Below are positions 44,748 through 54,862 of a stretch of 64,000 nucleotides of DNA, one piece after another (within the stretch, counting starts at the first letter, position 1; every line of letters starts with the position of its first letter). The DNA comes from Shinella sumterensis (GTDB lineage Bacteria; Pseudomonadota; Alphaproteobacteria; Rhizobiales; Rhizobiaceae). The notes beneath the pieces were generated by a model. That model was not told the origin of the DNA. It saw nothing but the letters and a program-made list of their open reading frames with translations, and made no database searches. The position numbers and the translations under genes are program-made. Location of the stretch: assembly GCF_004514425.2 (NCBI RefSeq), contig NZ_MYFN02000012.1:1-64000 (forward strand), in the 5' to 3' direction.

Positions 44748-46220
44748 ATGAGCAGCCAGATCATTCCTGTTGAACCCTTCGACTATGTCGTCTTCGGCGG
44801 AACCGGCGACCTTGCCGAACGCAAGCTCCTTCCGGCCCTCTATCACCGGCAGCTCGCCGGCCAGCTTTCCGATCCCACGCGCATCATCGGCGCGTCGCGA
44901 ACGGCCTTCACGGATGCGGAATACCGCAAGTTCGCGGTGGATGCGCTGAAGGAGCACCTGAAGCCCGGCGAATTCGAGGACGAGCAGGTCAAGATCTTCT
45001 GCGATCGCCTGTTCTACGTCTCGGTCGACGCGAAGTCCGACGCCGGCTGGGACAAGCTGAAGGAGCTGCTCGACGAGGGCAAGGAACGCGTGCGTGCCTT
45101 CTACCTGGCCGTCGCGCCGGCGATCTTCGGCGATATCTCCGAGAAGATCCGCGACCACAAGCTCATCACCAAGCAGACGCGCATCGTCGTCGAAAAGCCG
45201 ATCGGCCGCGACCTCGCGTCGGCGGACGAGCTGAACAACACGATCGGCAAGGTGTTCCGCGAAGAGCAGATCTTCCGCATCGACCACTATCTCGGCAAGG
45301 AGACGGTGCAGAACCTGATGGCGCTGCGCTTTGCCAACGCGCTCTATGAGCCGCTGTGGAATTCCGCACATATCGACCACGTCCAGATCACTGTCGCCGA
45401 ATCCGTCGGGCTGGAAAGCCGAGCCGGATATTATGACAAGGCCGGCGCGCTGCGCGACATGGTGCAGAACCATATCCTCCAGCTGCTCTGCCTCGTCGCC
45501 ATGGAAGTGCCCTCCTCCATGGACGCGGAAGCCGTGCGCGACGAGAAGCTCAAGGTCCTGCGCGCGCTGAAGCCTATCGACCAGTACAATGTCGAGCGCC
45601 TCACGGTGCGCGGCCAGTATCGCGCCGGCGCGTCCGCCGGCGGCCCGGTCAAGGGCTATCTGGAAGAGCTGGACGGCGGCGTCTCCAACACGGAAACCTT
45701 CGTCGCCATCAAGGCCGAGATCGGCAACTGGCGCTGGGCGGGCGTTCCCTTCTACATCCGCACCGGCAAGCGTCTTGCCGCGCGCATGTCGGAGATCGTC
45801 ATCACCTTCAAGCCGATCCCGCATTCGATCTTCGACCCCTCGGCCGGCCGTATCGAGGCGAACCAGCTCATCATCCGCCTGCAGCCCGACGAAGGCGTCA
45901 AGCAGTCGCTGATGATCAAGGATCCGGGTCCGGGCGGCATGCGCCTGCGCAATGTCTCGCTCGACATGAGCTTCGCGCAGGCCTTCGACGCCCGCAACGC
46001 CGACGCCTACGAGCGCCTGCTGCTCGACGTCATCAGGAACAACCAGACGCTCTTCATGCGCCGTGACGAAGTCGAGGCCGCATGGCGCTGGGTCGACCCG
46101 ATCCTCAAGGCCTGGGAAGCGACCGGCCAGCAGGTGCAGGGCTACACCGCCGGCACCTGGGGGCCCAGCCAGGCCATCGCCCTCATCGAGCGCGACGGCC
46201 GCACCTGGCATGAAACGTAA
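44748..46220 (+). CDS. zwf: Glucose-6-phosphate 1-dehydrogenase
   Basis: A 490-residue enzyme making 6-phosphogluconolactone with NADP+ or NAD+. Cofactor motif GGTGDLA is at 17-23, the active-site motif RIDHYLGKE at 177-185 with catalytic His180, and EKPIGRDL at 149-156. Full length. First of zwf-pgl-edd; pgl starts 9 bases after the stop. Rhizobia lack phosphofructokinase and rely on the Entner-Doudoroff route, so this is the main entry for glucose. Confidence 0.97.
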   Translation: MSSQIIPVEPFDYVVFGGTGDLAERKLLPALYHRQLAGQLSDPTRIIGASRTAFTDAEYRKFAVDALKEHLKPGEFEDEQVKIFCDRLFYVSVDAKSDAGWDKLKELLDEGKERVRAFYLAVAPAIFGDISEKIRDHKLITKQTRIVVEKPIGRDLASADELNNTIGKVFREEQIFRIDHYLGKETVQNLMALRFANALYEPLWNSAHIDHVQITVAESVGLESRAGYYDKAGALRDMVQNHILQLLCLVAMEVPSSMDAEAVRDEKLKVLRALKPIDQYNVERLTVRGQYRAGASAGGPVKGYLEELDGGVSNTETFVAIKAEIGNWRWAGVPFYIRTGKRLAARMSEIVITFKPIPHSIFDPSAGRIEANQLIIRLQPDEGVKQSLMIKDPGPGGMRLRNVSLDMSFAQAFDARNADAYERLLLDVIRNNQTLFMRRDEVEAAWRWVDPILKAWEATGQQVQGYTAGTWGPSQAIALIERDGRTWHET

Positions 46221-46229
46221 GGAAGGCCG

Positions 46230-46928
46230 ATGAGCGCGAGACTGCATGAATTCAAGGACGGTGCGGCGCTGGCCGAAGCTCTGGCGGATCGCGTGTCCGC
46301 AGCCCTTGCCGATGCCGTGGCCGCCCGTGGCAAGGCGACCATCGCCGTATCGGGCGGCTCCACGCCGAAGGCCTTCTTCAAGTCGCTTTCGACGCGCGAT
46401 ATCGACTGGGCGAAGGTGACGATCACGCTCGTCGACGAGCGGTTCGTGCCGGCCGACAATCCGCGCTCCAACCATCTGCTCGTTGCCGAGAACCTGCTTC
46501 AGGGCAAGGCGCAGGCGGCGAATTTCCTGCCGCTCTACCGCCAGGCCGACAGCGCCGACGAGGCGGCCAAGATCGTCTCGCGGGATGCGGACGCGCTCGG
46601 CGCGCCGTTCGACGTCGTCATTCTCGGCATGGGAACGGATGGCCATACCGCCTCGTTCTTCCCCGGCGGCAGCAATCTGGCCACGGCGATCTCGGCTGAA
46701 ACGCCGCGCGGCGTCATCACCATGGAAGCGGAAGGTGCCGGCGAAACCCGCCTCACCTTCACCTTCGCCAGCCTTCAGGATGCCCGTCTTCTGGTGTTGC
46801 ATATCGAAGGCCAGGGCAAGAAGGACGTTCTCGCCGCGGCGGAAGGTGACGGGCCGGAAACCGATATGCCGATCCGCGCCGTCCTGCGGCGTGCGGCAAC
46901 GCCGGTCGATATCTACTGGGCGCCCTAG
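46230..46928 (+). CDS. pgl: 6-phosphogluconolactonase
   Basis: A 232-residue enzyme of the DevB/SOL type hydrolysing 6-phosphogluconolactone. Motifs are VSGGSTPKAFF (40-50), LVDERFVPADNPRSN (67-81) and GMGTDGHTASFFPG (133-146). Usual length. It is 9 bases from zwf, likely translationally coupled. A palindromic element follows before edd. Confidence 0.95.
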   Translation: MSARLHEFKDGAALAEALADRVSAALADAVAARGKATIAVSGGSTPKAFFKSLSTRDIDWAKVTITLVDERFVPADNPRSNHLLVAENLLQGKAQAANFLPLYRQADSADEAAKIVSRDADALGAPFDVVILGMGTDGHTASFFPGGSNLATAISAETPRGVITMEAEGAGETRLTFTFASLQDARLLVLHIEGQGKKDVLAAAEGDGPETDMPIRAVLRRAATPVDIYWAP

Positions 46929-46971
46929 AGCATTGCCCGACGCCGGAGATTTCTTCGGCTTTCAATGCTCT
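46927..46971. repeat. Palindromic element AGAGCATTG...CAATGCTCT between pgl and edd
   Basis: Perfect 9-base arms at 46927-46935 and 46963-46971, with an inner imperfect hairpin (GCCGGAGA/TTCTTCGGC). It starts inside the pgl stop codon. It resembles the short GAGCATT-type intergenic repeats common in rhizobial genomes. Could process or attenuate the zwf-pgl-edd mRNA. Confidence 0.6.
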
Positions 46972-47095
46972 GGAGCGCGCTTAGCCGGCTGAAGCCGAAC
47001 ATGCCCGGCGCATGGCGCCATGGACCCGCGGATCGTGCAGCTTTCGCGCTCGCCTTGCCGTGTAAAAATGCAATCGAGGAAGTCAGGATAATCCC

Positions 47096-48916
47096 ATGTC
47101 CGCCGACAAGCGCATTGAAGCCATCACCGCCCGCATCGTCGAACGCTCGAAGCCTCACCGCGAAGCCTATCTCGGCCGCGTGCGGGCTGCCGCCGCCAGC
47201 GGCGTGCACCGGTCCGTGCTCTCCTGCGGCAACCTCGCCCACGGCTTTGCGGTCTGTTCCCCCGCCGAGAAGGACGCGCTCGCCGGCGACCGCGTTCCGA
47301 ACCTCGGCATCATCACCTCCTACAACGACATGCTCTCGGCCCACCAGCCGTTCGAGACCTACCCGGCGCTGATCCGCGAGGCGGCACATGAAGCAGGCGG
47401 CGTCGCCCAGGTGGCAGGCGGCGTGCCGGCGATGTGCGACGGCGTCACCCAGGGCCAGCCGGGCATGGAGCTCTCGCTGTTCTCGCGTGACCTCATCGCG
47501 ATGGCGGCCGGCGTGGGCCTGTCGCACAACATGTTCGATTCGGTCGTCTATCTCGGCGTGTGCGACAAGATCGTGCCGGGCCTGACGATCGCCGCGCTGA
47601 CCTTCGGCCACCTGCCGGCCGTCTTCATCCCCGCCGGCCCGATGACCTCGGGCCTGCCGAACGACGAGAAGGCGCGTGTGCGCCAGCTTTTCGCCGAGGG
47701 CAAGGCCGGCCGCGCGGAGCTGCTGGAGGCCGAATCCAAGTCCTATCACGGCCCCGGCACCTGCACCTTCTACGGCACGGCCAACTCCAACCAGATGCTG
47801 ATGGAGATCATGGGCTTCCACATGCCCGGCGCCTCCTTCATCAATCCGGGCACGCCGCTGCGCGACGCCCTGACGAAGGAAGCCGCCAAGCGGGCGCTGG
47901 CGATCACCGCGCAGGGCAACGAATTCACCCCGGCGGGGGAGATGATCGACGAGCGCTCCATCGTCAACGGCGTTGTCGGGCTGCATGCCACGGGCGGTTC
48001 GACCAATCATACGCTGCACCTCCTCGCCATGGCGCGCGCCGCCGGCATCCTCCTGACCTGGAAAGATATTTCCGACCTGTCGGATGTCGTGCCGCTGCTT
48101 GCCCGCGTCTATCCGAACGGCCTCGCCGACGTGAACCATTTCCACGCCGCAGGCGGCATGGGTTTCCTCATCCAGGAACTCCTGAAGCACGGCCTGCTGC
48201 ATGACGACGTGCGCACCGTCTACGGCCAGGGGCTCAACGCCTATACGGTCGATGCCCGGCTCGGCGCCAACGGCACCGTTCTGCGCGAGCCCTCGCCGAA
48301 GGTCAGCCACGACCCGAAGGTGCTCGCCAATATCGAGACGCCCTTCCAGCCGACCGGCGGCCTGAAGATGCTCACCGGCAATATCGGCAATGCCGTCATC
48401 AAGATTTCCGCCGTGAAACCCGAGCGCCATGTCATCGAGGCGCCCGCCAAGGTCTTCCATGACCAGCTGGAGCTGAACGCAGCCTTCAAGGCCGGCGAAC
48501 TCACGGGCGATTTCATCGCCGTCGTGCGCTTCCAGGGTCCGAAGGCCAACGGCATGCCGGAACTGCACAAGCTGACGACGGTGCTCGGCATCCTGCAGGA
48601 CCGCGGCCAGCGCGTGGCGCTTCTGACCGACGGACGCATGTCCGGCGCATCCGGCAAGGTGCCGGCCGCCATCCATGTGACGCCAGAGGCCGTGGACAAT
48701 GGCCCGATCGGCCGCATCCGCGACGGCGACATCATCCGGCTCGATGCCGCCCACGGCACGATCGAGGTTCTCGTGGATTCCGCCGAATTCGCCGCCCGCC
48801 CGCAGGCGGCCGCCGACCTCTCCGGCAACGAATTCGGCATGGGTCGCGAACTCTTCGCCCCCTTCCGCGCGATTGCCGGTCCGGCGGACCATGGAGCGAG
48901 CGTGTTGTTCGCTTAA
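47096..48916 (+). CDS. edd: Phosphogluconate dehydratase
   Basis: A 606-residue Entner-Doudoroff enzyme converting 6-phosphogluconate to KDPG, an Fe-S dehydratase of the IlvD/Edd family. Motifs are [67 protein letters not shown] and [18 protein letters not shown]; the cysteines for the cluster are in the CDK and CTF stretches. Usual length. It is 167 bases from pgl, perhaps with its own promoter. The partner aldolase gene eda is absent from the window. Confidence 0.96.
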   Translation: MSADKRIEAITARIVERSKPHREAYLGRVRAAAASGVHRSVLSCGNLAHGFAVCSPAEKDALAGDRVPNLGIITSYNDMLSAHQPFETYPALIREAAHEAGGVAQVAGGVPAMCDGVTQGQPGMELSLFSRDLIAMAAGVGLSHNMFDSVVYLGVCDKIVPGLTIAALTFGHLPAVFIPAGPMTSGLPNDEKARVRQLFAEGKAGRAELLEAESKSYHGPGTCTFYGTANSNQMLMEIMGFHMPGASFINPGTPLRDALTKEAAKRALAITAQGNEFTPAGEMIDERSIVNGVVGLHATGGSTNHTLHLLAMARAAGILLTWKDISDLSDVVPLLARVYPNGLADVNHFHAAGGMGFLIQELLKHGLLHDDVRTVYGQGLNAYTVDARLGANGTVLREPSPKVSHDPKVLANIETPFQPTGGLKMLTGNIGNAVIKISAVKPERHVIEAPAKVFHDQLELNAAFKAGELTGDFIAVVRFQGPKANGMPELHKLTTVLGILQDRGQRVALLTDGRMSGASGKVPAAIHVTPEAVDNGPIGRIRDGDIIRLDAAHGTIEVLVDSAEFAARPQAAADLSGNEFGMGRELFAPFRAIAGPADHGASVLFA

Positions 48917-48955
48917 GTGGCGCCTCCTTCGGTCAGGCCTGAGCCACAAACTCAA

Positions 48956-49039
48956 CGTCATCCTCGGCCTTGAGCCGAGGATCCACAGGCAGTGGTCTGC
49001 GCTTGGACTGGATGTTCGGGGTCAAGCCCGAGCATGACG
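48956..49039. repeat. Rhizobial intergenic palindromic repeat (GTCATCCTCGG type)
   Basis: CGTCAT begins the unit and ATGACG ends it. Inside is TCCTCGGC-CTTGA-GCCGAGGA (48961-48981), plus a second half-palindrome GTTCGGGGTCAAGCCCGAGCATGACG at the right. This unit, derived from GTCATCCTCGGGCTTGACCCGAGGATC, is scattered between genes in many Rhizobiales genomes. It lies after edd, before the PilZ-like gene. Confidence 0.75.
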
Positions 49040-49110
49040 GAGGGGGAGGTCGCGCCAAGCTCGATATCTCGCAGACATAAGAAGAGGAGCGTTTCGCCCC
49101 TCTTTTCACA

Positions 49111-49524
49111 TCAGCCGTAGATATCCAGCGTCCGGTTCTGGTGGTTGCGGTGCGTGGAATAGACGAAGATGCGCTGCAGGTCCTTGTCGGAGAGCAGGCG
49201 CAGGAAGCGGGCTTCCACGACATCATTCGGATAGACGCGCTGCGTGAGGCAGCCGATCATCGGGATGCGGGCGCTGACGATGTCGAGGTAGAAGTTGCGC
49301 GGGAGCTGGAACTTCGTCGTCATGGTGATGACGGCGCCGCTGCGCGACAGCTTGACGATGACCCCGCGGCGGGAGACGAGGTTGACGAGGCCGCCGGTCT
49401 CGGTGAACTCGATGCGGGCCTCGTTGCAGGTGTCCTCCATCGGGAAGGTCTTTTCCCGATCATACATGAAGGACTCTTCCTTGTTCAGGTAGCTTCCCCG
49501 CGATACGTCACCGTAAAATCCCAT
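49111..49524 (-). CDS. PilZ-like domain protein with degenerate c-di-GMP motif
   Basis: A 137-residue soluble protein resembling PilZ: EARIEF, a beta-barrel with VIVKLSRSGAVITM, and YLDIVSARIPMIGCLTQRVYPNDVVEARFL. The usual D/NxSxxG appears as KLSRSG, with Lys replacing the acidic or amide residue, and the RxxxR motif is not clear. Binding of c-di-GMP is therefore doubtful. Start may be 49524 or, with the better ribosome binding site GGAAGAG, 49467 (MYDREKTFPM). It stands alone between edd and the agl operon. Confidence 0.6.
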   Translation of the reverse strand: MGFYGDVSRGSYLNKEESFMYDREKTFPMEDTCNEARIEFTETGGLVNLVSRRGVIVKLSRSGAVITMTTKFQLPRNFYLDIVSARIPMIGCLTQRVYPNDVVEARFLRLLSDKDLQRIFVYSTHRNHQNRTLDIYG

Positions 49525-49655
49525 CAGACTGCTCGCCCCGGCACTGCATTACCCGGAAATGCTACGGCGACAACGCTTAACATCGTGTTGAACGGCAGGC
49601 CAAAATCCTGCCATTCCAAAGGGTATCCGGCGCATTTTTTCGCAGACGCCGCGTC

Positions 49656-50747
<1,092 letters not shown>

Positions 50748-50776
50748 GTCTCTACCTCCCCTGTTGTTCTGACCGG

Positions 50777-52435
50777 TCACACGAAGCGGGCGAAGAACCC
50801 GCTCCAGGCCGGAAGTTCGATATAGTCGTCATGCATGACGCTCGCGAAGCCGTGCCCTTCCAGCGCCTCGAGCGTGCCGGACGGAATATCCGCCATGCGC
50901 GCGACCGGGCTCATGTTGAAGGCGCAGAAAATCTTCTCGTTGCCGTGCGAGCGCACGAAGGAGAGGATCACGCCTTCCGCCATCTGAAACTCGATCTCGC
51001 CCTTGACGAGCGGCACATGCTCCTTGCGGAAGGCGAGAAAGCGGCGGTAATGCGCAAGCACCGATGCATCGTCCCCCGCCTGCACGTCGACGGCGCGTTC
51101 CAGATGCGCGGGCGGTACCGGCAGCCACGGCTTGCCGTCGCTGAAGCCGCCGGTCGGGTCGTTGCTCTCCCAGACCATCGGCGTGCGGCAGCCGTCACGG
51201 CCCTTGAAATCGGGCCAGAACTGGATGCCGTAGGGATCGCGAAGATCCTCGTAGGCGATCTCCGCTTCCGGAAGGGCCAGTTCCTCGCCCTGATAGATGC
51301 AGACGGAGCCGCGCAGCGAAAGCAGCAGGCTCGACAAGAGCTTGGCATGCGCCTCATGGTCGTTCACGCCGGTGCCCCAGCGGCTGATATGGCGCACGAC
51401 GTCGTGGTTGGAGAAGGCCCAGCAGACCCACCCTTCCGGGGCCGCCTTTTCCAACGCATGCTGCGTGTCGGCCACGAAGGCCGGCGTCAGCGGTTCGGGC
51501 GCCAGGAACTCGAACGCGTAGCACATGTGCATCTTGTCGCCGCCGGAGGTGTATTCGCCGGCGATCTCCAGGCCGCGCTGGCTGTCGCCCACCTCGCCGA
51601 CGGCGGCAATCGCCGGAAACTCCTCCATCAGCGCGCGAAAGCGCTTGAGGAATTCCAGGTTCTCCGGCTGGTTCTTGTCGTAGATGTGTTCCTGGTAATT
51701 GTAGGGGTTCACGGCTGGCGCGGTCTGCGCATTGCGCCGCTCGGGCGCGAGCGCCGGGTTGTCGCGCAGTTCCTTGTCGTGGAAGTAGAAGTTGATCGTG
51801 TCGAGACGGAAACCATCGACGCCGCGTTGCAGCCAGAAACGCGCGACCGAAAGCAGCGCATCCTGAACCTCGGGATTGTGCAGGTTCAGGTCCGGCTGCG
51901 AGGTCAGGAAGTTGTGCATGTAATATTGCAGGCGCGTGGGGTCCCACTGCCAGGCGGAGCCGCCGAAGATCGACAGCCAGTTGTTCGGCGGTGTGCCGTC
52001 GGGCCGCGAATCCGCCCAGACATACCAGTCCGCCTTGGGGTTCGTGCGCCGCGAGCGGCTTTCGGCGAACCACGGATGCCTGTCGGAAGTGTGCGACAGG
52101 ACGAGGTCGATCATGACGCGGATATCGAGACGGTGCGCCTCTTCGATCAGCGCATCGAAATCCGAGAGCACGCCGAAGATCGGGTCCACGTCCTGGTAAT
52201 CGGACACGTCATAACCGAAGTCGCGCATGGGCGAAGTGAAGAACGGCGATATCCAGATCGCATCGACGCCAAGCGATGCGACATGGGAAAGCCGCTCGGT
52301 GATGCCGCGGAGATCGCCGATCCCGTCACCATTGGTATCCTGAAAGGAACGCGGATAGATCTGGTAGATCACCGCGCCGCGCCACCAGTCCTTGTCCGGC
52401 TGGAGAAGCGTTGAACCCGACGTCGTCATTCTCAT
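50777..52435 (-). CDS. aglA: Alpha-glucosidase AglA (GH13)
   Basis: A 552-residue cytoplasmic GH13 enzyme of the alpha-glucosidase/oligo-1,6-glucosidase type. Motifs are DWWRGAVIYQIYPRSFQDTNGDGIGDL at the start, MIDLVLSHTSDRH (region I), GFRLDTINF (nucleophile D212), VGEVGD (acid E281) and FSNHDVVRH (D345). It splits imported sucrose, maltose, trehalose or similar alpha-glucosides. Chosen start 52435, with AGGACA upstream; ATG 52429 is also possible. The frame is open far upstream, but that overlaps aglG and is not GH13. Sits between aglG and aglK. Confidence 0.93.
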   Translation of the reverse strand: MRMTTSGSTLLQPDKDWWRGAVIYQIYPRSFQDTNGDGIGDLRGITERLSHVASLGVDAIWISPFFTSPMRDFGYDVSDYQDVDPIFGVLSDFDALIEEAHRLDIRVMIDLVLSHTSDRHPWFAESRSRRTNPKADWYVWADSRPDGTPPNNWLSIFGGSAWQWDPTRLQYYMHNFLTSQPDLNLHNPEVQDALLSVARFWLQRGVDGFRLDTINFYFHDKELRDNPALAPERRNAQTAPAVNPYNYQEHIYDKNQPENLEFLKRFRALMEEFPAIAAVGEVGDSQRGLEIAGEYTSGGDKMHMCYAFEFLAPEPLTPAFVADTQHALEKAAPEGWVCWAFSNHDVVRHISRWGTGVNDHEAHAKLLSSLLLSLRGSVCIYQGEELALPEAEIAYEDLRDPYGIQFWPDFKGRDGCRTPMVWESNDPTGGFSDGKPWLPVPPAHLERAVDVQAGDDASVLAHYRRFLAFRKEHVPLVKGEIEFQMAEGVILSFVRSHGNEKIFCAFNMSPVARMADIPSGTLEALEGHGFASVMHDDYIELPAWSGFFARFV

Positions 52436-52506
52436 ATGTCCTGTCTGGGCGTCCCGGCCCGACGCTGTGGCAACGCCGGCGGTCCGCATATTGCTGGAAA
52501 TGGTTG

Positions 52507-53652
52507 TCAGCCGCCCTTCACCGACCCCGCCAGCAGGCCGCGCACGAGGTAGCGCTGCAAGCTGAAGAAGACGATGAGAGGCACGATGATGGTTATGAAA
52601 GCGGAGGCCGTAAGGATTTCCCAGTTGCCGCCGCGCGAGCCGAGCAGGTTGACCAGGCGGCCGGTCAGCACCAACTCGTTGTTGCCGGTGCCCAGGAAGA
52701 CCATGGCGACCAGCAGGTCGTTCCAGGTCCACAGGAACTGGAAGATGGCGAAAGAGGCAAGGGCCGGGAAGGACAGCGGCAGGATGATCTTCACGAAGAT
52801 GTCGAAATCGCTCGCCCCGTCCACGCGGGCCGACTCCATGATCTCGCGCGGCAGCCCGGCCATGTAGTTGCGCAGAAGGTAGACCGCGAGCGGCAGGCCG
52901 AAACCCATATGGGCGAGCCATATGCCCACATAGGTCTTGGCCGGCACCCCGAAGAAGGCGCCGACACCGTTGTAGAGCTTCAGGAGCGGAATGAGCGACA
53001 TCTGCAAGGGCACGACGAGCAGGCCGACGATGACGGCAATCAGGATCGCGCGCCCCGGAAAGGGCATCCAGGCCAGCGCATAGCCGCAGAAGGCCGCCAC
53101 GAGGATGGGGATGATCGTTGCGGGGATCGCCACCGTCAGCGAATTGATGAAGGAGGCGCCGATGCCCTCGGCATTGAGCACTTCGCGATAGTTGTCGAGC
53201 GTGAAGCGCGGCGGGACCGAGGCCGTATAGAAGATGCGCTGGCCGCGCGTGCCTTCCATGCGCGTGGGCGAGACGATCTCATAGCTGCCGTCCTCGTTGA
53301 CGGTCAGCGTCTGGCCATCGCCGATATCGGCGGCGGTGCCGACCTCAAAGGCGGTGGGCTGCATGGGCCTGACACCGAAGGCGGACACCTTGCTCGTGCC
53401 GCCTTCGATGAGGTTGCCCGCAATCACGAACTTGCCGTCCTTCTCGACCTGCGCATCGGGCGAGGCAGCGCGACCGGTCAGGTTCTGCGAGGACGTGGAG
53501 AGCGCGGTCCACCAGCCGGAAACGGCAAGCTGGTCCTTGTCACGCAGCGACGAGATCAGGAGGCCTGCGGTCGGCAGGGTCCAGAGCGCCACGAGCAGCA
53601 GGACGGACAGGTGAACGACGATGATGAGCGGCGAACGGGACGTGGCAATCAT
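52507..53652 (-). CDS. aglG: Alpha-glucoside ABC transporter permease AglG
   Basis: A 381-residue MalG-like permease with an N-terminal TM (about 9-30) and a large periplasmic insertion of about 120 residues (about 45-160) typical of AglG but absent from ordinary MalG. Five further TM helices follow. The EAA loop is ESARVDGASDFDIFVKIILPLSFPAL (about 265-290). It starts 2 bases after the aglF stop, so is coupled with it. Partner of AglF. Confidence 0.93.
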   Translation of the reverse strand: MIATSRSPLIIVVHLSVLLLVALWTLPTAGLLISSLRDKDQLAVSGWWTALSTSSQNLTGRAASPDAQVEKDGKFVIAGNLIEGGTSKVSAFGVRPMQPTAFEVGTAADIGDGQTLTVNEDGSYEIVSPTRMEGTRGQRIFYTASVPPRFTLDNYREVLNAEGIGASFINSLTVAIPATIIPILVAAFCGYALAWMPFPGRAILIAVIVGLLVVPLQMSLIPLLKLYNGVGAFFGVPAKTYVGIWLAHMGFGLPLAVYLLRNYMAGLPREIMESARVDGASDFDIFVKIILPLSFPALASFAIFQFLWTWNDLLVAMVFLGTGNNELVLTGRLVNLLGSRGGNWEILTASAFITIIVPLIVFFSLQRYLVRGLLAGSVKGG

Positions 53653-53653
53653 C

Positions 53654-54661
53654 TCAGCGCTCCATTTCCCGAGTGGCGTTGCGGATGTTCCAGATCATGA
53701 TCGGGATGACGAGGATCATGATCACGACGGCGATGGACGCGCCGCGGCCGAAATCGCCGCCGCCGCGGAACATCCAGTCGAACATCAGGTTCGCGAGAAC
53801 CTGCGTCTGCCATTGGCCGTTGGTCATCGCCAGCACGATGTCGAAGACCTTGAGGACGAGGATGGTGATCGTCGTCCAGACGACCGCGATCGTGCCCCAT
53901 ATCTGCGGAACCATGATCTTGAAGAAGATCTGGAAGCCGTTCGCGCCATCGATGACGGCGGCCTCGATGGTCTCTTCCGGGATGCCGCGCAGCGCCGCCG
54001 ACAGGATGACCATGGCAAAGCCGGTCTGGATCCAGATGAGGATCACCATCAGGAAGAAGTTGTTCCAGAAGGGAATGGTCATCCACGCCTCGGGCTGGCC
54101 GCCCATGGCCACCACGATGGCATTGAGGATGCCGATCTGCTCGGAGCCTTCCGAGCGGTAGTCGTAGACGAACTTCCAGATGACGGCGGCGCCGACGAAG
54201 GAGATCGCCATCGGCATGAAGATCAGCGTCTTTGCGATATTGCCCCACCAGATGCGGTCGGTCAGCGCGGCGATCACGAGGCCGAAGAAGGTGGACAGCG
54301 CGGGCACGACGAGCAGCCACAGGAAGTTGTTGAAGATCGACTGGCGGAACTCGCTGTCGCCCAGCATCCAGCGGAAATTGCTGAGGCCGACGAACTGCTG
54401 GCCGGAACGATCGTGGAGGGAGAGGCGGACGGACTCGAAGACGGGATAGACGAGATAGATGCCGAGCGCGAAGAGCGCGGGCGCCATGAACAGCCATGGC
54501 CGGATGGCATTGGTGATCCGGAGGTTCTTCGAGGCCTGCGGCCCCGTCAGCCCCTTGGACGGGAAGATCTTGTCGAGAAGCCAGTTCGTTCCGAAGAAAT
54601 AGACGACACAGGCGAGAACGCCCCCGACCATCGTGAAGATGGCGAATAACAGTTGCTGCAT
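53654..54661 (-). CDS. aglF: Alpha-glucoside ABC transporter permease AglF
   Basis: A 335-residue MalF-like permease. The N-terminal helix is MQQLLFAIFTMVGGVLACVVYFFG, with more TM helices beyond IRPWLFMAPALFALGIYLVYP. The EAA loop is EAAVIDGANGFQIFFKIMVPQIWGTI (about 230-255). Start at 54661 has GGGGAGGG upstream; an upstream extension would read through the RIME-like repeat. Second gene of the agl operon. Confidence 0.93.
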   Translation of the reverse strand: MQQLLFAIFTMVGGVLACVVYFFGTNWLLDKIFPSKGLTGPQASKNLRITNAIRPWLFMAPALFALGIYLVYPVFESVRLSLHDRSGQQFVGLSNFRWMLGDSEFRQSIFNNFLWLLVVPALSTFFGLVIAALTDRIWWGNIAKTLIFMPMAISFVGAAVIWKFVYDYRSEGSEQIGILNAIVVAMGGQPEAWMTIPFWNNFFLMVILIWIQTGFAMVILSAALRGIPEETIEAAVIDGANGFQIFFKIMVPQIWGTIAVVWTTITILVLKVFDIVLAMTNGQWQTQVLANLMFDWMFRGGGDFGRGASIAVVIMILVIPIMIWNIRNATREMER

Positions 54662-54714
54662 GGCGATCCCTCCCCTGAAATGCATTACTTTCGCATGCTC
54701 AGGCGCGTCTGCCG

Positions 54715-54843
54715 CTCCCCTCTCCCCGCGGGGAGAAGGTGGCCCGAAGGGTCGGATGAGGGGGAAAAAGCCCCCCATTTTCCTGACCGCGCCGCCCCCT
54801 CATCCGCCTGCCGGCACCTTCTCCCCGTGGGGGAGAAGGGGGC
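54715..54843. repeat. RIME-like palindromic element between aglE and aglF
   Basis: About 130 bases of inverted repeat. GGGGAGAAGG..GGATGAGGGGG (54729-54763) pairs with CCCCCTCATCC..CCTTCTCCCC (54795-54827), flanked by the palindromes TCTCCCCGCGGGGAGA (54721-54736) and CCTTCTCCCC-GTG-GGGGAGAAGG (54817-54839). The CTCATCCG...CACCTTCTCCCCG unit is the common Rhizobiaceae intergenic mosaic element (RIME). It is transcribed within the agl operon. Confidence 0.85.
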
Positions 54844-54862
54844 AGACGATCAACCCGGCAAC

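Noticed and set aside
44634-48961. Two long minus-strand frames opposite zwf-pgl-edd
   Set aside because: Mirror frames of three well-supported sugar enzymes.
52436-52921. N-terminal extension of aglA by 162 codons
   Set aside because: Overlaps aglG in another frame, has no GH13 character, and an SD-preceded ATG exists at 52435.
54662-54778. N-terminal extension of aglF through the repeat
   Set aside because: Translates a palindromic RIME-like element; the ATG at 54661 has a strong ribosome binding site.
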